Position numbers and translations under genes: made by a program. From a virus, in IMG/VR virus record IMGVR_UViG_3300035070_002282, positions 1-52,385 of that record: a DNA stretch of 52,385 bases, one strand, 5' to 3'. Each line of letters starts with the position of its first letter. Positions within the stretch are counted from its first letter, which is position 1. The notes under the pieces are model-generated. The model made no database searches. It worked only from the letters and a program-made list of their open reading frames with translations, and was not told where the DNA came from. Positions 10,231 through 19,204 of the stretch are shown piece by piece.

Positions 10231-10259
10231 TTGACATAATACTCCTTTTCATATATACT
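10231..10259 (+). promoter_or_regulatory. strong sigma70-type promoter for the accessory gene run
   Basis: TTGACA (10231-10236), a 17-base spacer, then TATACT (10254-10259): a full consensus -35 and a five-of-six -10. The predicted start of transcription is about 10266. It stands in the 76-base gap between the late tail genes and the coupled accessory genes, so it probably drives early transcription of the accessory run by host RNA polymerase. Confidence 0.75.
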
Positions 10260-10285
10260 AGTATGTATATGACTAGGAGTTTTTT
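10241..10285 (+). promoter_or_regulatory. long hairpin plus T-run over the ribosome-binding site
   Basis: ACTCCTTTTCATATATA (10241-10257) can pair with TGTATATGACTAGGAGT (10264-10280) around the loop CTAGTA: 17 positions with two mismatches and one G-U pair. TTTTT (10281-10285) and the ATG follow at once. The AGGAG ribosome-binding sequence lies inside the right arm. On read-through RNA from the tail genes it could act as an intrinsic terminator or hide the binding site. RNA started at the sigma70 promoter lacks the left arm. Confidence 0.6.
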
Positions 10286-10639
10286 ATGGACGAACGATTA
10301 GAAAAGGCATTGCACTTTTCAAACTATATGGTCACGTTGAACAATCAAAAGCGTGTGCTTAAAGAAAGATTTCGCGAGCAAACGTTATACTATTATCAAG
10401 GTGGCCAGTTTACTGTAACAAAAGAACTTATGACTTTTGTTGGTATGTTAGTAGAACAAGGCAATGATGAAGATATTGTTTTAGTAGACGATAACGAAAC
10501 TCCGATTATGGTAAAAGATTTGACAGAGTTTCAAGGTGAGATCTTAAATACTTATTTTGCAGCAGCAAATGAATATCATGCAGAGTATCAAAATTTAAGA
10601 AAAAACAGAAGCGTGGAGGCACTAGTTGGTTACGAGTAA
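10286..10639 (+). CDS. conserved small phage protein of unknown function
   Basis: A 117-residue, mainly helical acidic protein (MDERLEKALHFSNYMVTLNN at the start). It is the first gene after the sigma70 promoter and has TAGGAG seven bases before its ATG. No cysteines, membrane segments or catalytic motifs. It overlaps the following glycosyltransferase by 14 bases. I recall similar short helical proteins next to tail genes in marine T4-like phages but cannot name a function. Its leader carries the hairpin described at 10241-10285, so its translation may differ between early and read-through transcripts. Confidence 0.65.
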   Translation: MDERLEKALHFSNYMVTLNNQKRVLKERFREQTLYYYQGGQFTVTKELMTFVGMLVEQGNDEDIVLVDDNETPIMVKDLTEFQGEILNTYFAAANEYHAEYQNLRKNRSVEALVGYE

Positions 10640-11513
10640 AGGTGTGCTTGTGTTTGCCCGCAATAATGCTCAGATAGATTATTGCAAACAGGCGTATGCA
10701 CTTGCAAAACGTGCCCGCAAATTTCTCGATGTTCCTACATCTATTGTAACCGATAGTACTGAATTTTTACTTAATGAATATCCGGATGCAGAACAAGTAT
10801 TTGACAAAATTATTAGTATTGTTTGGAAAGAAGAAGACTTAGCAGAAAATACTACATTATCAAAAACTGAAAATCATGCACTAAGAACATTCTATGATGG
10901 CACGTTAATTGAAAAAAAATTACATTTTAAAAACGAAACTCGTACACTAGCATACGAACTTAGTCCGTATGACGAAACATTGGTATTAGACACCGATGTT
11001 GTTATATGCAACAGCACTCTTAAGAAGTGTTTTGACCGAACACACGACTTTTTAATATATAGAACTTCATACGATCTAGCAAATAACGATCGTTCTACTG
11101 ACTTTGAACGTATATCTGACACTAGCGTAGATTTTTACTGGGCTACGTGTGTATTTTTTAGAAAGACTCCTACTAATAAATTGTTCTTCGATTTGTTGCA
11201 GCACATTCAAGAAAACTGGCCGCATTACAATAATATATTTCAAATTAATACACCTTATTATCGTAATGATTATAGCTTTGCTATTGCTATACATATAATG
11301 AATGGTTATCAACGAGGTGATTTTGCAAAAGATATGCCCGGAGTGCTATATTATACAACAGACAAAAGCATTTTATGGAAACTTAACGATACCGACATGT
11401 TATTGTTATTAGATAAACAAGGATACAGTGGAGAGTACACTCCGATTCGTACTAAAGGTGCAACTGTGCATGTTATGAATAAGTTTAGTTTGAATAGGTG
11501 CATCGATGGATAA
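10626..11513 (+). CDS. putative glycosyltransferase (GT-A fold, DxD), paralogue 1
   Basis: A 295-residue protein. The chosen start is TTG, placed six bases after a strong GGAGG (10615-10619) within the end of the preceding gene. The fold looks like a GT-A nucleotide-sugar transferase related to family 8: an N-terminal strand-helix unit (GVLVFARNN, QAYALAKRA), TSIVTDS, then L-D-T-D-V-V with the metal-binding D122-x-D124. It is clearly paralogous to the next gene (shared KQAY, TSIVT, FDKII, PYxET, VLDxDV). Probable substrate is a nucleotide sugar with Mn2+; acceptor unknown. Neighbouring transferases and the GDP-mannose epimerase point to glycan synthesis. Confidence 0.72.
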   Translation: MVTSKGVLVFARNNAQIDYCKQAYALAKRARKFLDVPTSIVTDSTEFLLNEYPDAEQVFDKIISIVWKEEDLAENTTLSKTENHALRTFYDGTLIEKKLHFKNETRTLAYELSPYDETLVLDTDVVICNSTLKKCFDRTHDFLIYRTSYDLANNDRSTDFERISDTSVDFYWATCVFFRKTPTNKLFFDLLQHIQENWPHYNNIFQINTPYYRNDYSFAIAIHIMNGYQRGDFAKDMPGVLYYTTDKSILWKLNDTDMLLLLDKQGYSGEYTPIRTKGATVHVMNKFSLNRCIDG

Positions 11514-12336
11514 AGGATTTTTAATTTTTGCACAAGGCGAAGAATATATAAAGCAAGCATATCTAGCTGCATTAAGTATTACTGCTACAAAAAATTCTTA
11601 TCGCACTAGTATTGTTACATCTGATGTAGTTCCAAACGAATACAAGTGGGCATTTGACAAAATTATTCCTATTCCTTGGTATGAAGAAACCGATAGTAGA
11701 TTTCAAACTGAGCATCGTTGGAAATTGTATCATGCAACTCCCTACAACGAAACAATTGTATTAGATGCAGACGTATTAGTATTGCAAGATTTAGATTACA
11801 TATGGAAGTTTTTTGAAAATTACGATTTATACTTTCCTACTAGGGTGTTTACGTATAGAAAAGATTTAGTAACTAGCGATTTTTATCGAAAAGCATTTAC
11901 AGCAAACAACTTGCCTAATGTATATAATGCTTTACATTTCTTTAAAAAGAGCGAGAAAAGTAAAGAATTTTATACATGGGTAGAACTTATTACTAATAAC
12001 TGGGAATTGTTTTATGGAAAATTTTGTAAAGAGTTTTTTCCTAAACAGCCTAGTATGGACATTACGTGTGCAATTGCTGCAAAAATTATGGACATAGATG
12101 CAGATATTACAAATGTAAAACAAGACATGCCGATGTTAGTACACATGAAACCTAAAATACAAAATTGGGTACAGGATACTGAAACTTGGGGTAATAGAGT
12201 TGGCATATATCTAACTGACGACTTAAAACTCAAAGTAGGTAACCATTTACAAGATACTGTGTTTCATTATGTAGATAACGATTTTGTTACAGATAAAATT
12301 ATAGGAAAATATGAAAATGCAGTTCGTAACATTTAA
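11506..12336 (+). CDS. putative glycosyltransferase (GT-A fold, DxD), paralogue 2
   Basis: A 276-residue paralogue of the preceding protein, overlapping it by 8 bases. D87-A-D89 in the segment ETIVLDADVLVL is the expected metal/nucleotide-sugar site. A later CAIAAKIMD segment (about residue 189) and HMKPKIQNW (about 209-217) would correspond to the family 8 acceptor-side H-x-x-x-x-x-K region, though this match is loose. No membrane anchor, so a cytoplasmic enzyme is likely. The duplication suggests that two related sugars or two positions of one glycan are added. Confidence 0.72.
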   Translation: MDKGFLIFAQGEEYIKQAYLAALSITATKNSYRTSIVTSDVVPNEYKWAFDKIIPIPWYEETDSRFQTEHRWKLYHATPYNETIVLDADVLVLQDLDYIWKFFENYDLYFPTRVFTYRKDLVTSDFYRKAFTANNLPNVYNALHFFKKSEKSKEFYTWVELITNNWELFYGKFCKEFFPKQPSMDITCAIAAKIMDIDADITNVKQDMPMLVHMKPKIQNWVQDTETWGNRVGIYLTDDLKLKVGNHLQDTVFHYVDNDFVTDKIIGKYENAVRNI

Positions 12337-12880
12337 CAAAGATACAGGAGAAATCATTAGTATTGGTAACGAGGCTGATGAAGGATCAAATTATATTGAA
12401 GTAGAACTAGATGCAGTGCGTTCACTTAAGAAAGGTATTGAACCTTTTTCTAATTATCGTGTAGAATATAATCCTAAAACAAAAACAATAGAACTTATAT
12501 CTGTTGCAGAAAATATCTTTGATGTAGCGTCTGTTACAGATTTTATATATGAAATTCCACAGGACGAAATATCAGAACCTGACATATCTATAATTCAAGA
12601 CATACCTAATAAGTGTTGGAAAATTGCTGTCGGCAAAACGTTAAGAAGAAATATTAGAGAAAAGGGCATAAGTTTAAATACTTCAATGATGTTTAGTATA
12701 ACTGCTAACGGTGACCCCAACGTATTATACAAAACTCTGATTGTACACACAGGGCAGACTGTTAACGATAACTACTGTATAATGCCGTTTTCAATGCCGT
12801 TTGAAACTACTAATGAACCTGTAAGCATATACACTGCTAGAAGGTTTGACACTTACCAGTTTAAGAGGTTGTATGAATAA
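12311..12880 (+). CDS. hypothetical protein inside the glycosyltransferase run
   Basis: A 189-residue protein (an ATG six bases later is an equally possible start). It overlaps genes on both sides and is therefore probably translated by coupling. The first about 65 residues look beta-rich (FVTFNKDTGEIISIGNE, YIEVELDAV). The rest has no recognisable motif, membrane segment or cysteine pair. Its tight packing between two glycosyltransferases argues that it is real and belongs to the same process, but I cannot assign a function. Confidence 0.55.
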   Translation: MKMQFVTFNKDTGEIISIGNEADEGSNYIEVELDAVRSLKKGIEPFSNYRVEYNPKTKTIELISVAENIFDVASVTDFIYEIPQDEISEPDISIIQDIPNKCWKIAVGKTLRRNIREKGISLNTSMMFSITANGDPNVLYKTLIVHTGQTVNDNYCIMPFSMPFETTNEPVSIYTARRFDTYQFKRLYE

Positions 12881-13766
12881 GATTAGAGTTGTTGACCAGG
12901 ATATAATTTTTTTAAGTTATGACGAACCCAACGCAGAAAAAAACTATGCAGATTTGTGCAATAAAATTCCTTGGGCAAAGAGAGTTCACGGAGTTGACGG
13001 CAGTGATGCTGCACACAAAGCATGTGCTGATTTATCAGAAACTGAATACTTTGTTACTGTAGATGCAGACAACATTGTTAATCCAGAATTTTTAAACGTT
13101 GAGATTGACTTAGACAGTCTTGGTCTAACTTCGGACTATGTGTTTAGTTGGTGCGGCAAAGTACACGTTAACGGACTAATGTATGGCAATGGCGGATTAA
13201 AATTATGGACACGTAAATTTGTTCATAATATGAAAACACACGAAGCGTCAGCAGACGACGATGACAAAGGTTTAGTAGAGTTCTGCTTTGACGACAAATA
13301 TCATCAGTTTAATGAAAGCTACAGTACATCATATACCAATGCAACGCCGTGGCAATCTTGGAGAGCAGGATTTCGTGAAGGTGTTAAAATGTGCTTAGAC
13401 CAAGGCACGAAAGTAAAAGATCTGCGTAAGACTTGGTGGCAAAATTTTGACCGACAGCGTATTTGGTGCTCAGTAGGTGCTGATGTAGAAAACGGTATGT
13501 GGAGTATGTTTGGCGCTCGCCAAGGGCTATACATGACAATGTGTACAGATTGGAATCATGCAAATGTGCGTGATTTTAAATATCTAAATACATTTTGGGA
13601 TCAACTCGAAGTAACAGAAGAAAATTTATTAGAAACAATCGAAGACTTAGGCGATAAAATTAGATCAAACTTAGGCATTGAAATTGGCGAACTAGATGCA
13701 AATAGCAGTCACTTTTTTAAATCAGTTTATCAAAACACACCGAGGGTGGTAAGAACACGCAAATGA
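12873..13766 (+). CDS. putative glycosyltransferase, VDAD family, paralogue 1
   Basis: The ATG at 12873, behind AAGAGG, is preferred to the TTG 27 bases upstream, giving 297 residues. Sequence order: IIFLSYDEPNAEKNY, AKRVHGVDG, then V-D-A-D (D64, D66) and VNGLMYGNGGLKL. All of these recur in the gene at 21059, which fixes them as family-conserved positions. The D-x-D after a hydrophobic strand and the later G-N-G-G segment are typical of GT-A nucleotide-sugar transferases. Substrate unknown. It ends in an ATGA overlap with a radical SAM gene. Confidence 0.62.
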   Translation: MNKIRVVDQDIIFLSYDEPNAEKNYADLCNKIPWAKRVHGVDGSDAAHKACADLSETEYFVTVDADNIVNPEFLNVEIDLDSLGLTSDYVFSWCGKVHVNGLMYGNGGLKLWTRKFVHNMKTHEASADDDDKGLVEFCFDDKYHQFNESYSTSYTNATPWQSWRAGFREGVKMCLDQGTKVKDLRKTWWQNFDRQRIWCSVGADVENGMWSMFGARQGLYMTMCTDWNHANVRDFKYLNTFWDQLEVTEENLLETIEDLGDKIRSNLGIEIGELDANSSHFFKSVYQNTPRVVRTRK

Positions 13767-15142
13767 ATAATGAACTAGACAGAATTAAAAATGTAATACC
13801 GATTACAAATAAAGCAGTCAGTCCAACTTTTTGCATGGCAAAGTGGCATCACACTACAATTTATTTGCAAACAGGTGAAACACATAGTTGTTATCATCCA
13901 GCCCCACATAAGATTCCACTTGAAGAAATTGCAGATAATCCAAGTGCATTACACAACACAAAAGAAAAAAAAGATCAACGCAGGCAAATGATGCAAGGCA
14001 AACAGCCAGCTGGTTGTAACTATTGTTGGAAAATTGAAGCAATGGGTAAAGACTATGTTAGCGATAGGCATATTAAAACAGCGAGTATCTATACTCCTGA
14101 AAGACTAACAGAAATTAAAGATAATGGATTTAATTATGACATCAACCCTGAATATATTGAGATTAGCTTCTCTAACGAATGTAACTTTAAGTGCGGCTAT
14201 TGTCACCCCAAAGCCAGCAGCAGATACTACAACGAAATCAAAACGCACGGTCCCTACACTAGCAGCACCGACCACAGACAAGACATAGACTGGTTTAAAA
14301 TTTACCAAAAAGAAGAAGACAATCCTTATGTAGATGCATGGTGGAAGTGGTGGCCCGAAGTTAGCAAAACATTAAACATCTTGCGTATTACTGGCGGTGA
14401 ACCTCTAATGCACAAAAGTACATGGGAATTATTTGAACGGTTAGATAATGACCCTAAGCCTAAATTACAAATTGAAATAAACAGTAATATGGGAGTTAAG
14501 CCTGCTCTTGTTAAGCGTCTTACTGAAACAGTCAAGCGCCTCAAAGACGAGGGTAAGATTCGTAGTTTTAAACTGTATACAAGTATCGACACTTGGACAG
14601 AACGTGCCGAATACACACGTACTGGACTAGACATTAAGCTGTGGGAACAAAACTTAGATTACTATCTAAGTAACACAGGATGGCCAGTTACGTTTATGAT
14701 TACATTTAATCTCTTTAGTGTTACAAGTTTTAATACATTACTACAAAAGATTTTAGACTGGCGTGTAAAGTATAACAGCGATACTAACGAGTCGCAGTGG
14801 CAACGTGTACGTTTTGACACTCCTCATTTAAAAGAGCCTAGCATCTACGACATGAATATTCTTCCTAAAGAAAATTTTATGCCTTACATGCACAGTCATT
14901 TACAGTTTATTAAAGATAACATAGATGACACAGACCGCACTAAGTTCACTAGTTTAGAATTTGAAAAATTTAAACGAGTTGTTGACTATATGGAAACAAC
15001 GCACTACGAAGAAGCACGTTTAAAATCTGCACATAAAAACTTTTACAATTGGTTTGCACAGCACGATAAAAGACGCAATACTAGCTTAGTAGAATCATTT
15101 CCGGAGTTAAAAGAATTTTATGAAAACTGCAAAAACACTTAA
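13763..15142 (+). CDS. radical SAM enzyme with N-terminal SPASM/twitch-like cysteine domain
   Basis: A 459-residue protein. The radical SAM cluster motif C140-x3-C144-x2-C147 (NECNFKCGYC) follows a beta strand, and TGGEPLM is the SAM-binding GGEP motif. Before the core is a cysteine domain (C24, C43 after TGETHS, C85-x2-C88) resembling a SPASM/twitch auxiliary iron-sulfur domain but placed N-terminal instead of C-terminal. Three other proteins here (22685, 25545 and the one ending at 31154) share this order. Known SPASM-type enzymes modify peptides, proteins or sugars; the substrate here is unknown. Confidence 0.82.
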   Translation: MNNELDRIKNVIPITNKAVSPTFCMAKWHHTTIYLQTGETHSCYHPAPHKIPLEEIADNPSALHNTKEKKDQRRQMMQGKQPAGCNYCWKIEAMGKDYVSDRHIKTASIYTPERLTEIKDNGFNYDINPEYIEISFSNECNFKCGYCHPKASSRYYNEIKTHGPYTSSTDHRQDIDWFKIYQKEEDNPYVDAWWKWWPEVSKTLNILRITGGEPLMHKSTWELFERLDNDPKPKLQIEINSNMGVKPALVKRLTETVKRLKDEGKIRSFKLYTSIDTWTERAEYTRTGLDIKLWEQNLDYYLSNTGWPVTFMITFNLFSVTSFNTLLQKILDWRVKYNSDTNESQWQRVRFDTPHLKEPSIYDMNILPKENFMPYMHSHLQFIKDNIDDTDRTKFTSLEFEKFKRVVDYMETTHYEEARLKSAHKNFYNWFAQHDKRRNTSLVESFPELKEFYENCKNT

Positions 15143-16427
15143 ATTTTTATACCAATGGATTGGACCGCATGGGCCTATTACAAACACTAGAGTTCCAAAT
15201 CTAGTTGATTTTGCAGTAGCAGGTAAATTAGCAGGTGTAAATACTCCTGTTAATTCCGAGTTCGGCGATTTAAATAGACAGCCTTATTTTTATGAAAAGT
15301 TTAAAGAAGAAGATGTTGTTATTGCATCTACTTGTACTACTCCTACCGGCAAAGCATTATACGAAATAAATTTTTGTAATTACCATTATAGAGACTGGAG
15401 AAAGCTATTTTCAACATCTGACGGCATTATGCAAGAGCAACTGTTTTATATTAGAGGATTTGAAGAGGCTAATATCTATGCATTAGTAACAGTGCTCTAT
15501 GAAGGCTGGGTACACGATAAGTTTTTTGATGAACTGCATAAGTTTTTTGAGCATTTAAAATTTCCGTTAGAAAGAGTAGTGTACGTAAATAATTGTTACA
15601 ATGGTGAAGAAATTTATAAAAATTATTGTGAACGAAGAAGCATCACTCCTAGTATTAATGTAGAATATTTTCCTTCTTTTAGATTTGACAAAACTAACCT
15701 AGAGCATGTTAGTGAAAAATATAAAAACATAGAATATGTTCCTGGTCCAAGAAAGAAAGATTTTTTGTGTTTCCAGCGTAGATGGAGCGATCATAGGGTA
15801 GCATTTTATTTAGACATGCATCGTAAAGGACTGTTAGATAAGTTCTATATGAGTATGGATGCAACCCAACCTGAATCAGGCGCTTCGTATGAAAGTAATG
15901 CAGTGTACTTGGGACAACGCTATCCGCAGTTCAAATATACTACTGAAGAAATCAAAGATGCGCAAGCGTCATTGCCGTTAATTTTAGATACGCACAACTT
16001 TAGTAGTTACCCAATGGAATCAAACGAGTTCGATACTGAGCAATACTTTAAAGATTCACTAATAAATATTATTAGTGAAACATTCTTTTTCAATAAAGAA
16101 ATCCACATCACAGAAAAAACTTTTAAGCCTATTGCATTTATGCAACCGTTTATTATGATGGGAGCAGTTGGTAGTTTGCAACACGTTAAGGATATGGGAT
16201 TTAAAACATTTAGTGAGTTCTGGGATGAGAGCTACGACACTATTAGAAATGATGCAAAACGTTATGACAAGATTGTTAAACTTGTAGAAGAGATCGCAGC
16301 GTGGAGTGAAGAAAAGAAACTAGAGTTTAGTTACAATGTAAAGGATATTGTTGAGTTTAATTCAAAACATTTTGCAACAATGGAACATGTTGAACTAGAA
16401 AACTTTAAAAACAAATATGGAAATTAA
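15120..16427 (+). CDS. putative glycosyltransferase-like protein, TEK family member 1
   Basis: A 435-residue protein. The C-terminal half carries ITEKTFKPIAFMQPFIMMG, then GFKTFSEFWDESYD and a conserved R (about residue 381). Closely parallel segments occur at 17383 and 19808, so this is a three-member family here. An S/T-E-K motif followed by a conserved P-F-I and a glycine-rich turn resembles the donor-binding end of GT-B enzymes such as fucosyltransferases, but this is analogy only. It begins inside the radical SAM gene, overlapping by 23 bases. No secretion signal. Confidence 0.55.
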   Translation: MKTAKTLKFLYQWIGPHGPITNTRVPNLVDFAVAGKLAGVNTPVNSEFGDLNRQPYFYEKFKEEDVVIASTCTTPTGKALYEINFCNYHYRDWRKLFSTSDGIMQEQLFYIRGFEEANIYALVTVLYEGWVHDKFFDELHKFFEHLKFPLERVVYVNNCYNGEEIYKNYCERRSITPSINVEYFPSFRFDKTNLEHVSEKYKNIEYVPGPRKKDFLCFQRRWSDHRVAFYLDMHRKGLLDKFYMSMDATQPESGASYESNAVYLGQRYPQFKYTTEEIKDAQASLPLILDTHNFSSYPMESNEFDTEQYFKDSLINIISETFFFNKEIHITEKTFKPIAFMQPFIMMGAVGSLQHVKDMGFKTFSEFWDESYDTIRNDAKRYDKIVKLVEEIAAWSEEKKLEFSYNVKDIVEFNSKHFATMEHVELENFKNKYGN

Positions 16428-16430
16428 TAC

Positions 16431-17399
16431 ATGAAGAAAATATTAGTAACAGGCGCTGGTGGATTTATTGGATACCATTTAGTAAAAAATCTAAAACATC
16501 AAGGGCATTACGTAGTTGGAGCAGATATTAAAGAACCGTTGTATGACCAAACTCACGCTGATGAATTTTATTTGTACGACTTGCGCGATCCTCGACGAGT
16601 AGAAGAATTAATTTCTGGAAAGGAATTTGACGAAATTTACCAACTTGCAGCCGATATGGGCGGCACAGGGTATATTGCAATTAGCGACCACGATAGTGCA
16701 ATTATGCACAATTCGGCAATGATTAATTTAAATATGATTCATGCTGCTGCACAACATCTTGTTCCAAAGATTCTTTATACAAGCAGTGCATGTGTATACC
16801 CCGAGCGTAATCAGACCGATCCAGACAATCCGTTATGTTCTGAATCAAGTGCATATCCTGCAGAGCCCGATACAGAGTACGGTTGGGAAAAATTGTTTAG
16901 TGAACGCTTATATCTAACATACGCTAAAAATTATGGCATTGATGCTAAGGTAGTAAGATTGCATAATGTATTTGGCCCGCAAGGAAGTTGGAACGACGGT
17001 AAAGAAAAAGCACCAGCTGCACTATGCCGCAAAGTTGCTGAAAGTAACGGCTCAGTAGACATTTGGGGACCAGGCAATCAAACACGTAGTTTTTTATATA
17101 TCGATGAATGTGTTGAAGGGTTAAAACGAATTATGCATAGTAACATTGATTTTCCTATTAATTTAGGTAGTGAACGTATGATTAGTATTAATGACCTTGC
17201 AAGATTAATTGCACAAATTGCTGGAAAGAATACAATTGAAATTAATAATGTACAAGGACCTGTCGGTGTAATGGGACGCTCTAGTCATAACGAGCTACTC
17301 GAAAAAAGTCTAGGGTGGCGTCCTAGCGAGGATTTAGAATACGGATTGTCAAAAACATATCCTTGGATTAAGGAACAGGTAGATGCTAGTATACAGTAA
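16431..17399 (+). CDS. GDP-mannose 3,5-epimerase (NAD-dependent, SDR family)
   Basis: A 322-residue extended SDR enzyme. NAD-binding G8-x-G10-G11-x-x-G14 is present, followed by AADMGG, SSACVYPE, a Y150-x3-K154 catalytic pair, REKAPAA-like EKAPAAL with K193, and TRSFLYIDECVEG. Catalytic C121, Y150, K154 and K193 each sit exactly 24 residues before the positions I recall for the Arabidopsis enzyme (C145, Y174, K178, K217), so the whole catalytic set is conserved in register. The known reaction converts GDP-D-mannose to GDP-L-galactose (and GDP-L-gulose). It would supply an activated sugar to the surrounding transferases. This is the most specific functional call in the cluster. Confidence 0.88.
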   Translation: MKKILVTGAGGFIGYHLVKNLKHQGHYVVGADIKEPLYDQTHADEFYLYDLRDPRRVEELISGKEFDEIYQLAADMGGTGYIAISDHDSAIMHNSAMINLNMIHAAAQHLVPKILYTSSACVYPERNQTDPDNPLCSESSAYPAEPDTEYGWEKLFSERLYLTYAKNYGIDAKVVRLHNVFGPQGSWNDGKEKAPAALCRKVAESNGSVDIWGPGNQTRSFLYIDECVEGLKRIMHSNIDFPINLGSERMISINDLARLIAQIAGKNTIEINNVQGPVGVMGRSSHNELLEKSLGWRPSEDLEYGLSKTYPWIKEQVDASIQ

Positions 17400-18519
17400 G
17401 TCGGGTAAAAAATGGGGGCATGATTATGTGTTTACAGAGTATAACAAGTTAACTGATGTTAATTTAAATGATGACAACATAACATATTACCATCATCCTT
17501 ACGATAGCTTAATGGAGAACATTCCGTTACACAACGCTGTTAACGGTGCAAACTGGCAGCACATTAAAAACAATCCCACTGTAAGATTAATGCACGACAA
17601 CAATTCTGAAACATTCGATATTAGTTTTGTTAACGATGTAGTAAAAACAATTAAGATGCACGAAATTGATCCTGCACAACTAACCCTAATAGTTATGGAT
17701 GAAAATCATAGAGATTATCTTATTCGAATGTTAAAAACACACGAGATTGAAGGAGTCGATATTCAAGTTTATAATTATTTACTTACTGAAGTGGCATTGC
17801 CGCAATACGAATTATCTCCAACTAAGTTGTTTAGTTCGCTAAGTAGAAATTATAGAAATTGGAGATTAAGATTATATGTTGAACTATTAGAAAAAGGAAT
17901 TTTAGAAAACAACTTTATCTATTCTTTTTTCAATATATGGCCGTATTGTAACCCTCCTAAGACATTCTCTAAAAGTATTATGTTAGAAGATCTAAAAAAA
18001 ATAGGATTTACAAATATAACCAAGGATGTAAAAAGGTGGCTTAAACAGTGCCCACATGAATTGCCGACTGACACAATTGTAAACTCAACAGACGTATTAA
18101 ATAAATGGTCAAACATTACGTATGATGCAATTCAATCATCTAATATTCACATTATTATTGAAACACACTACGATCAAAAAGGCTACTCTGAAGAAACAAT
18201 GTACGACAGAGATTTTGCACCTAGTAGTATTACAGAAAAGGCGTATAAAGCAATCGCATGTCGCAGGCCCTTTATCGCTTTTTCAACTCCGTTTTGGTTA
18301 CAAGACTTGCGTAATTTAGGGTTTAAAACATTTAGTGGCATAATTGATGAAAGCTATGATCGTGCAACCGATAATAGTGTTCGACTAAATATGATTGTAA
18401 ATGAAATAGAGCGTATTTCAAAATTGCCTGCTGACGAACTTAACCAGTTAGTTACAGCATGTCAAGAGATTGCAGATTATAATTATAATAAATTAGTGGA
18501 AAAACAAAATGCACGATGA
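17383..18519 (+). CDS. putative glycosyltransferase-like protein, TEK family member 2
   Basis: A 378-residue protein overlapping the epimerase by 17 bases. The C-terminal part has SITEKAYKAIACRRPFIAF, LGFKTFSGIIDESYD and a following R, parallel to the genes at 15120 and 19808. The N-terminal 150 residues differ from the other members, as expected if that half binds a different acceptor. No DxD motif, signal peptide or membrane helix. Glycosyltransferase activity is inferred from the family resemblance and the neighbouring nucleotide-sugar enzyme. Confidence 0.52.
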   Translation: MLVYSKSGKKWGHDYVFTEYNKLTDVNLNDDNITYYHHPYDSLMENIPLHNAVNGANWQHIKNNPTVRLMHDNNSETFDISFVNDVVKTIKMHEIDPAQLTLIVMDENHRDYLIRMLKTHEIEGVDIQVYNYLLTEVALPQYELSPTKLFSSLSRNYRNWRLRLYVELLEKGILENNFIYSFFNIWPYCNPPKTFSKSIMLEDLKKIGFTNITKDVKRWLKQCPHELPTDTIVNSTDVLNKWSNITYDAIQSSNIHIIIETHYDQKGYSEETMYDRDFAPSSITEKAYKAIACRRPFIAFSTPFWLQDLRNLGFKTFSGIIDESYDRATDNSVRLNMIVNEIERISKLPADELNQLVTACQEIADYNYNKLVEKQNAR

Positions 18520-19204
18520 AGTTTACCAATTTTTTAATGAACTAATTAATGTAAAGCGTCCAGCAACACATTACGACGAGCCAGCACGTATATGGATAAT
18601 TGACAATTTCTTACCAGCTAATATTTTTAAAGAAGCAACAAATCAAATCAGTCTTATTACCGAATGGTTAACTTTTGAAAACGGTTACAGTAATAGCAAG
18701 CGTAAAGAATGTCGCAATTTAACAGAAGCTCCCATAGTTGAAACAATTGCAAACTGTTTTAATTCCTCCAAGACAGTTAATTGGTTAGAATCAATTACTG
18801 ACAGTGAGGGATTAATTCCTGACCCGCACTTTTTAGGTGGCGGATTATGCACTATCGCTTCTCAAAGCAAACTCGATCTACATACAGACTTTAATTGGAA
18901 CAATAGACTAAAGTTAAACAGAAGTGTAAATCTAATGTTATACTTAAACGAAGAATGGATAGAAGAATGGGGCGGAGCATTAGAGTTTTGGGACGATGAC
19001 AAAACAGAATGTATTCAAAAAGTAATGCCAAAGCCCAACAGACTTATATTCTGGGAATACGATACTAACTTAGTTCACGGATTTCCAAATAAACTAGAGA
19101 CTCCAGCGGATGTTACTAGAAATAATCTAATACATTTTTATTATACTAGTAACTCAACTTGGGACGAGGATCCTCGACGATCTCAGTTTATTAACAATGG
19201 CTAA
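18509..19204 (+). CDS. 2OG-Fe(II) oxygenase, prolyl 4-hydroxylase-like
   Basis: A 231-residue protein with the double-stranded beta-helix ligands H125-x-D127 (KLDLHTDFNW), W-G-G-A-L-E-F (about 154-160), distal H190 (NLVHGFP) and a 2OG-binding R204. This order and spacing match the prolyl 4-hydroxylase branch of 2OG oxygenases, which hydroxylate proteins or small substrates using O2 and 2-oxoglutarate. It overlaps a glycosyltransferase-like gene and a methyltransferase gene, so the substrate may be a sugar, lipid or peptide made by the cluster. Confidence 0.82.
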   Translation: MHDEVYQFFNELINVKRPATHYDEPARIWIIDNFLPANIFKEATNQISLITEWLTFENGYSNSKRKECRNLTEAPIVETIANCFNSSKTVNWLESITDSEGLIPDPHFLGGGLCTIASQSKLDLHTDFNWNNRLKLNRSVNLMLYLNEEWIEEWGGALEFWDDDKTECIQKVMPKPNRLIFWEYDTNLVHGFPNKLETPADVTRNNLIHFYYTSNSTWDEDPRRSQFINNG

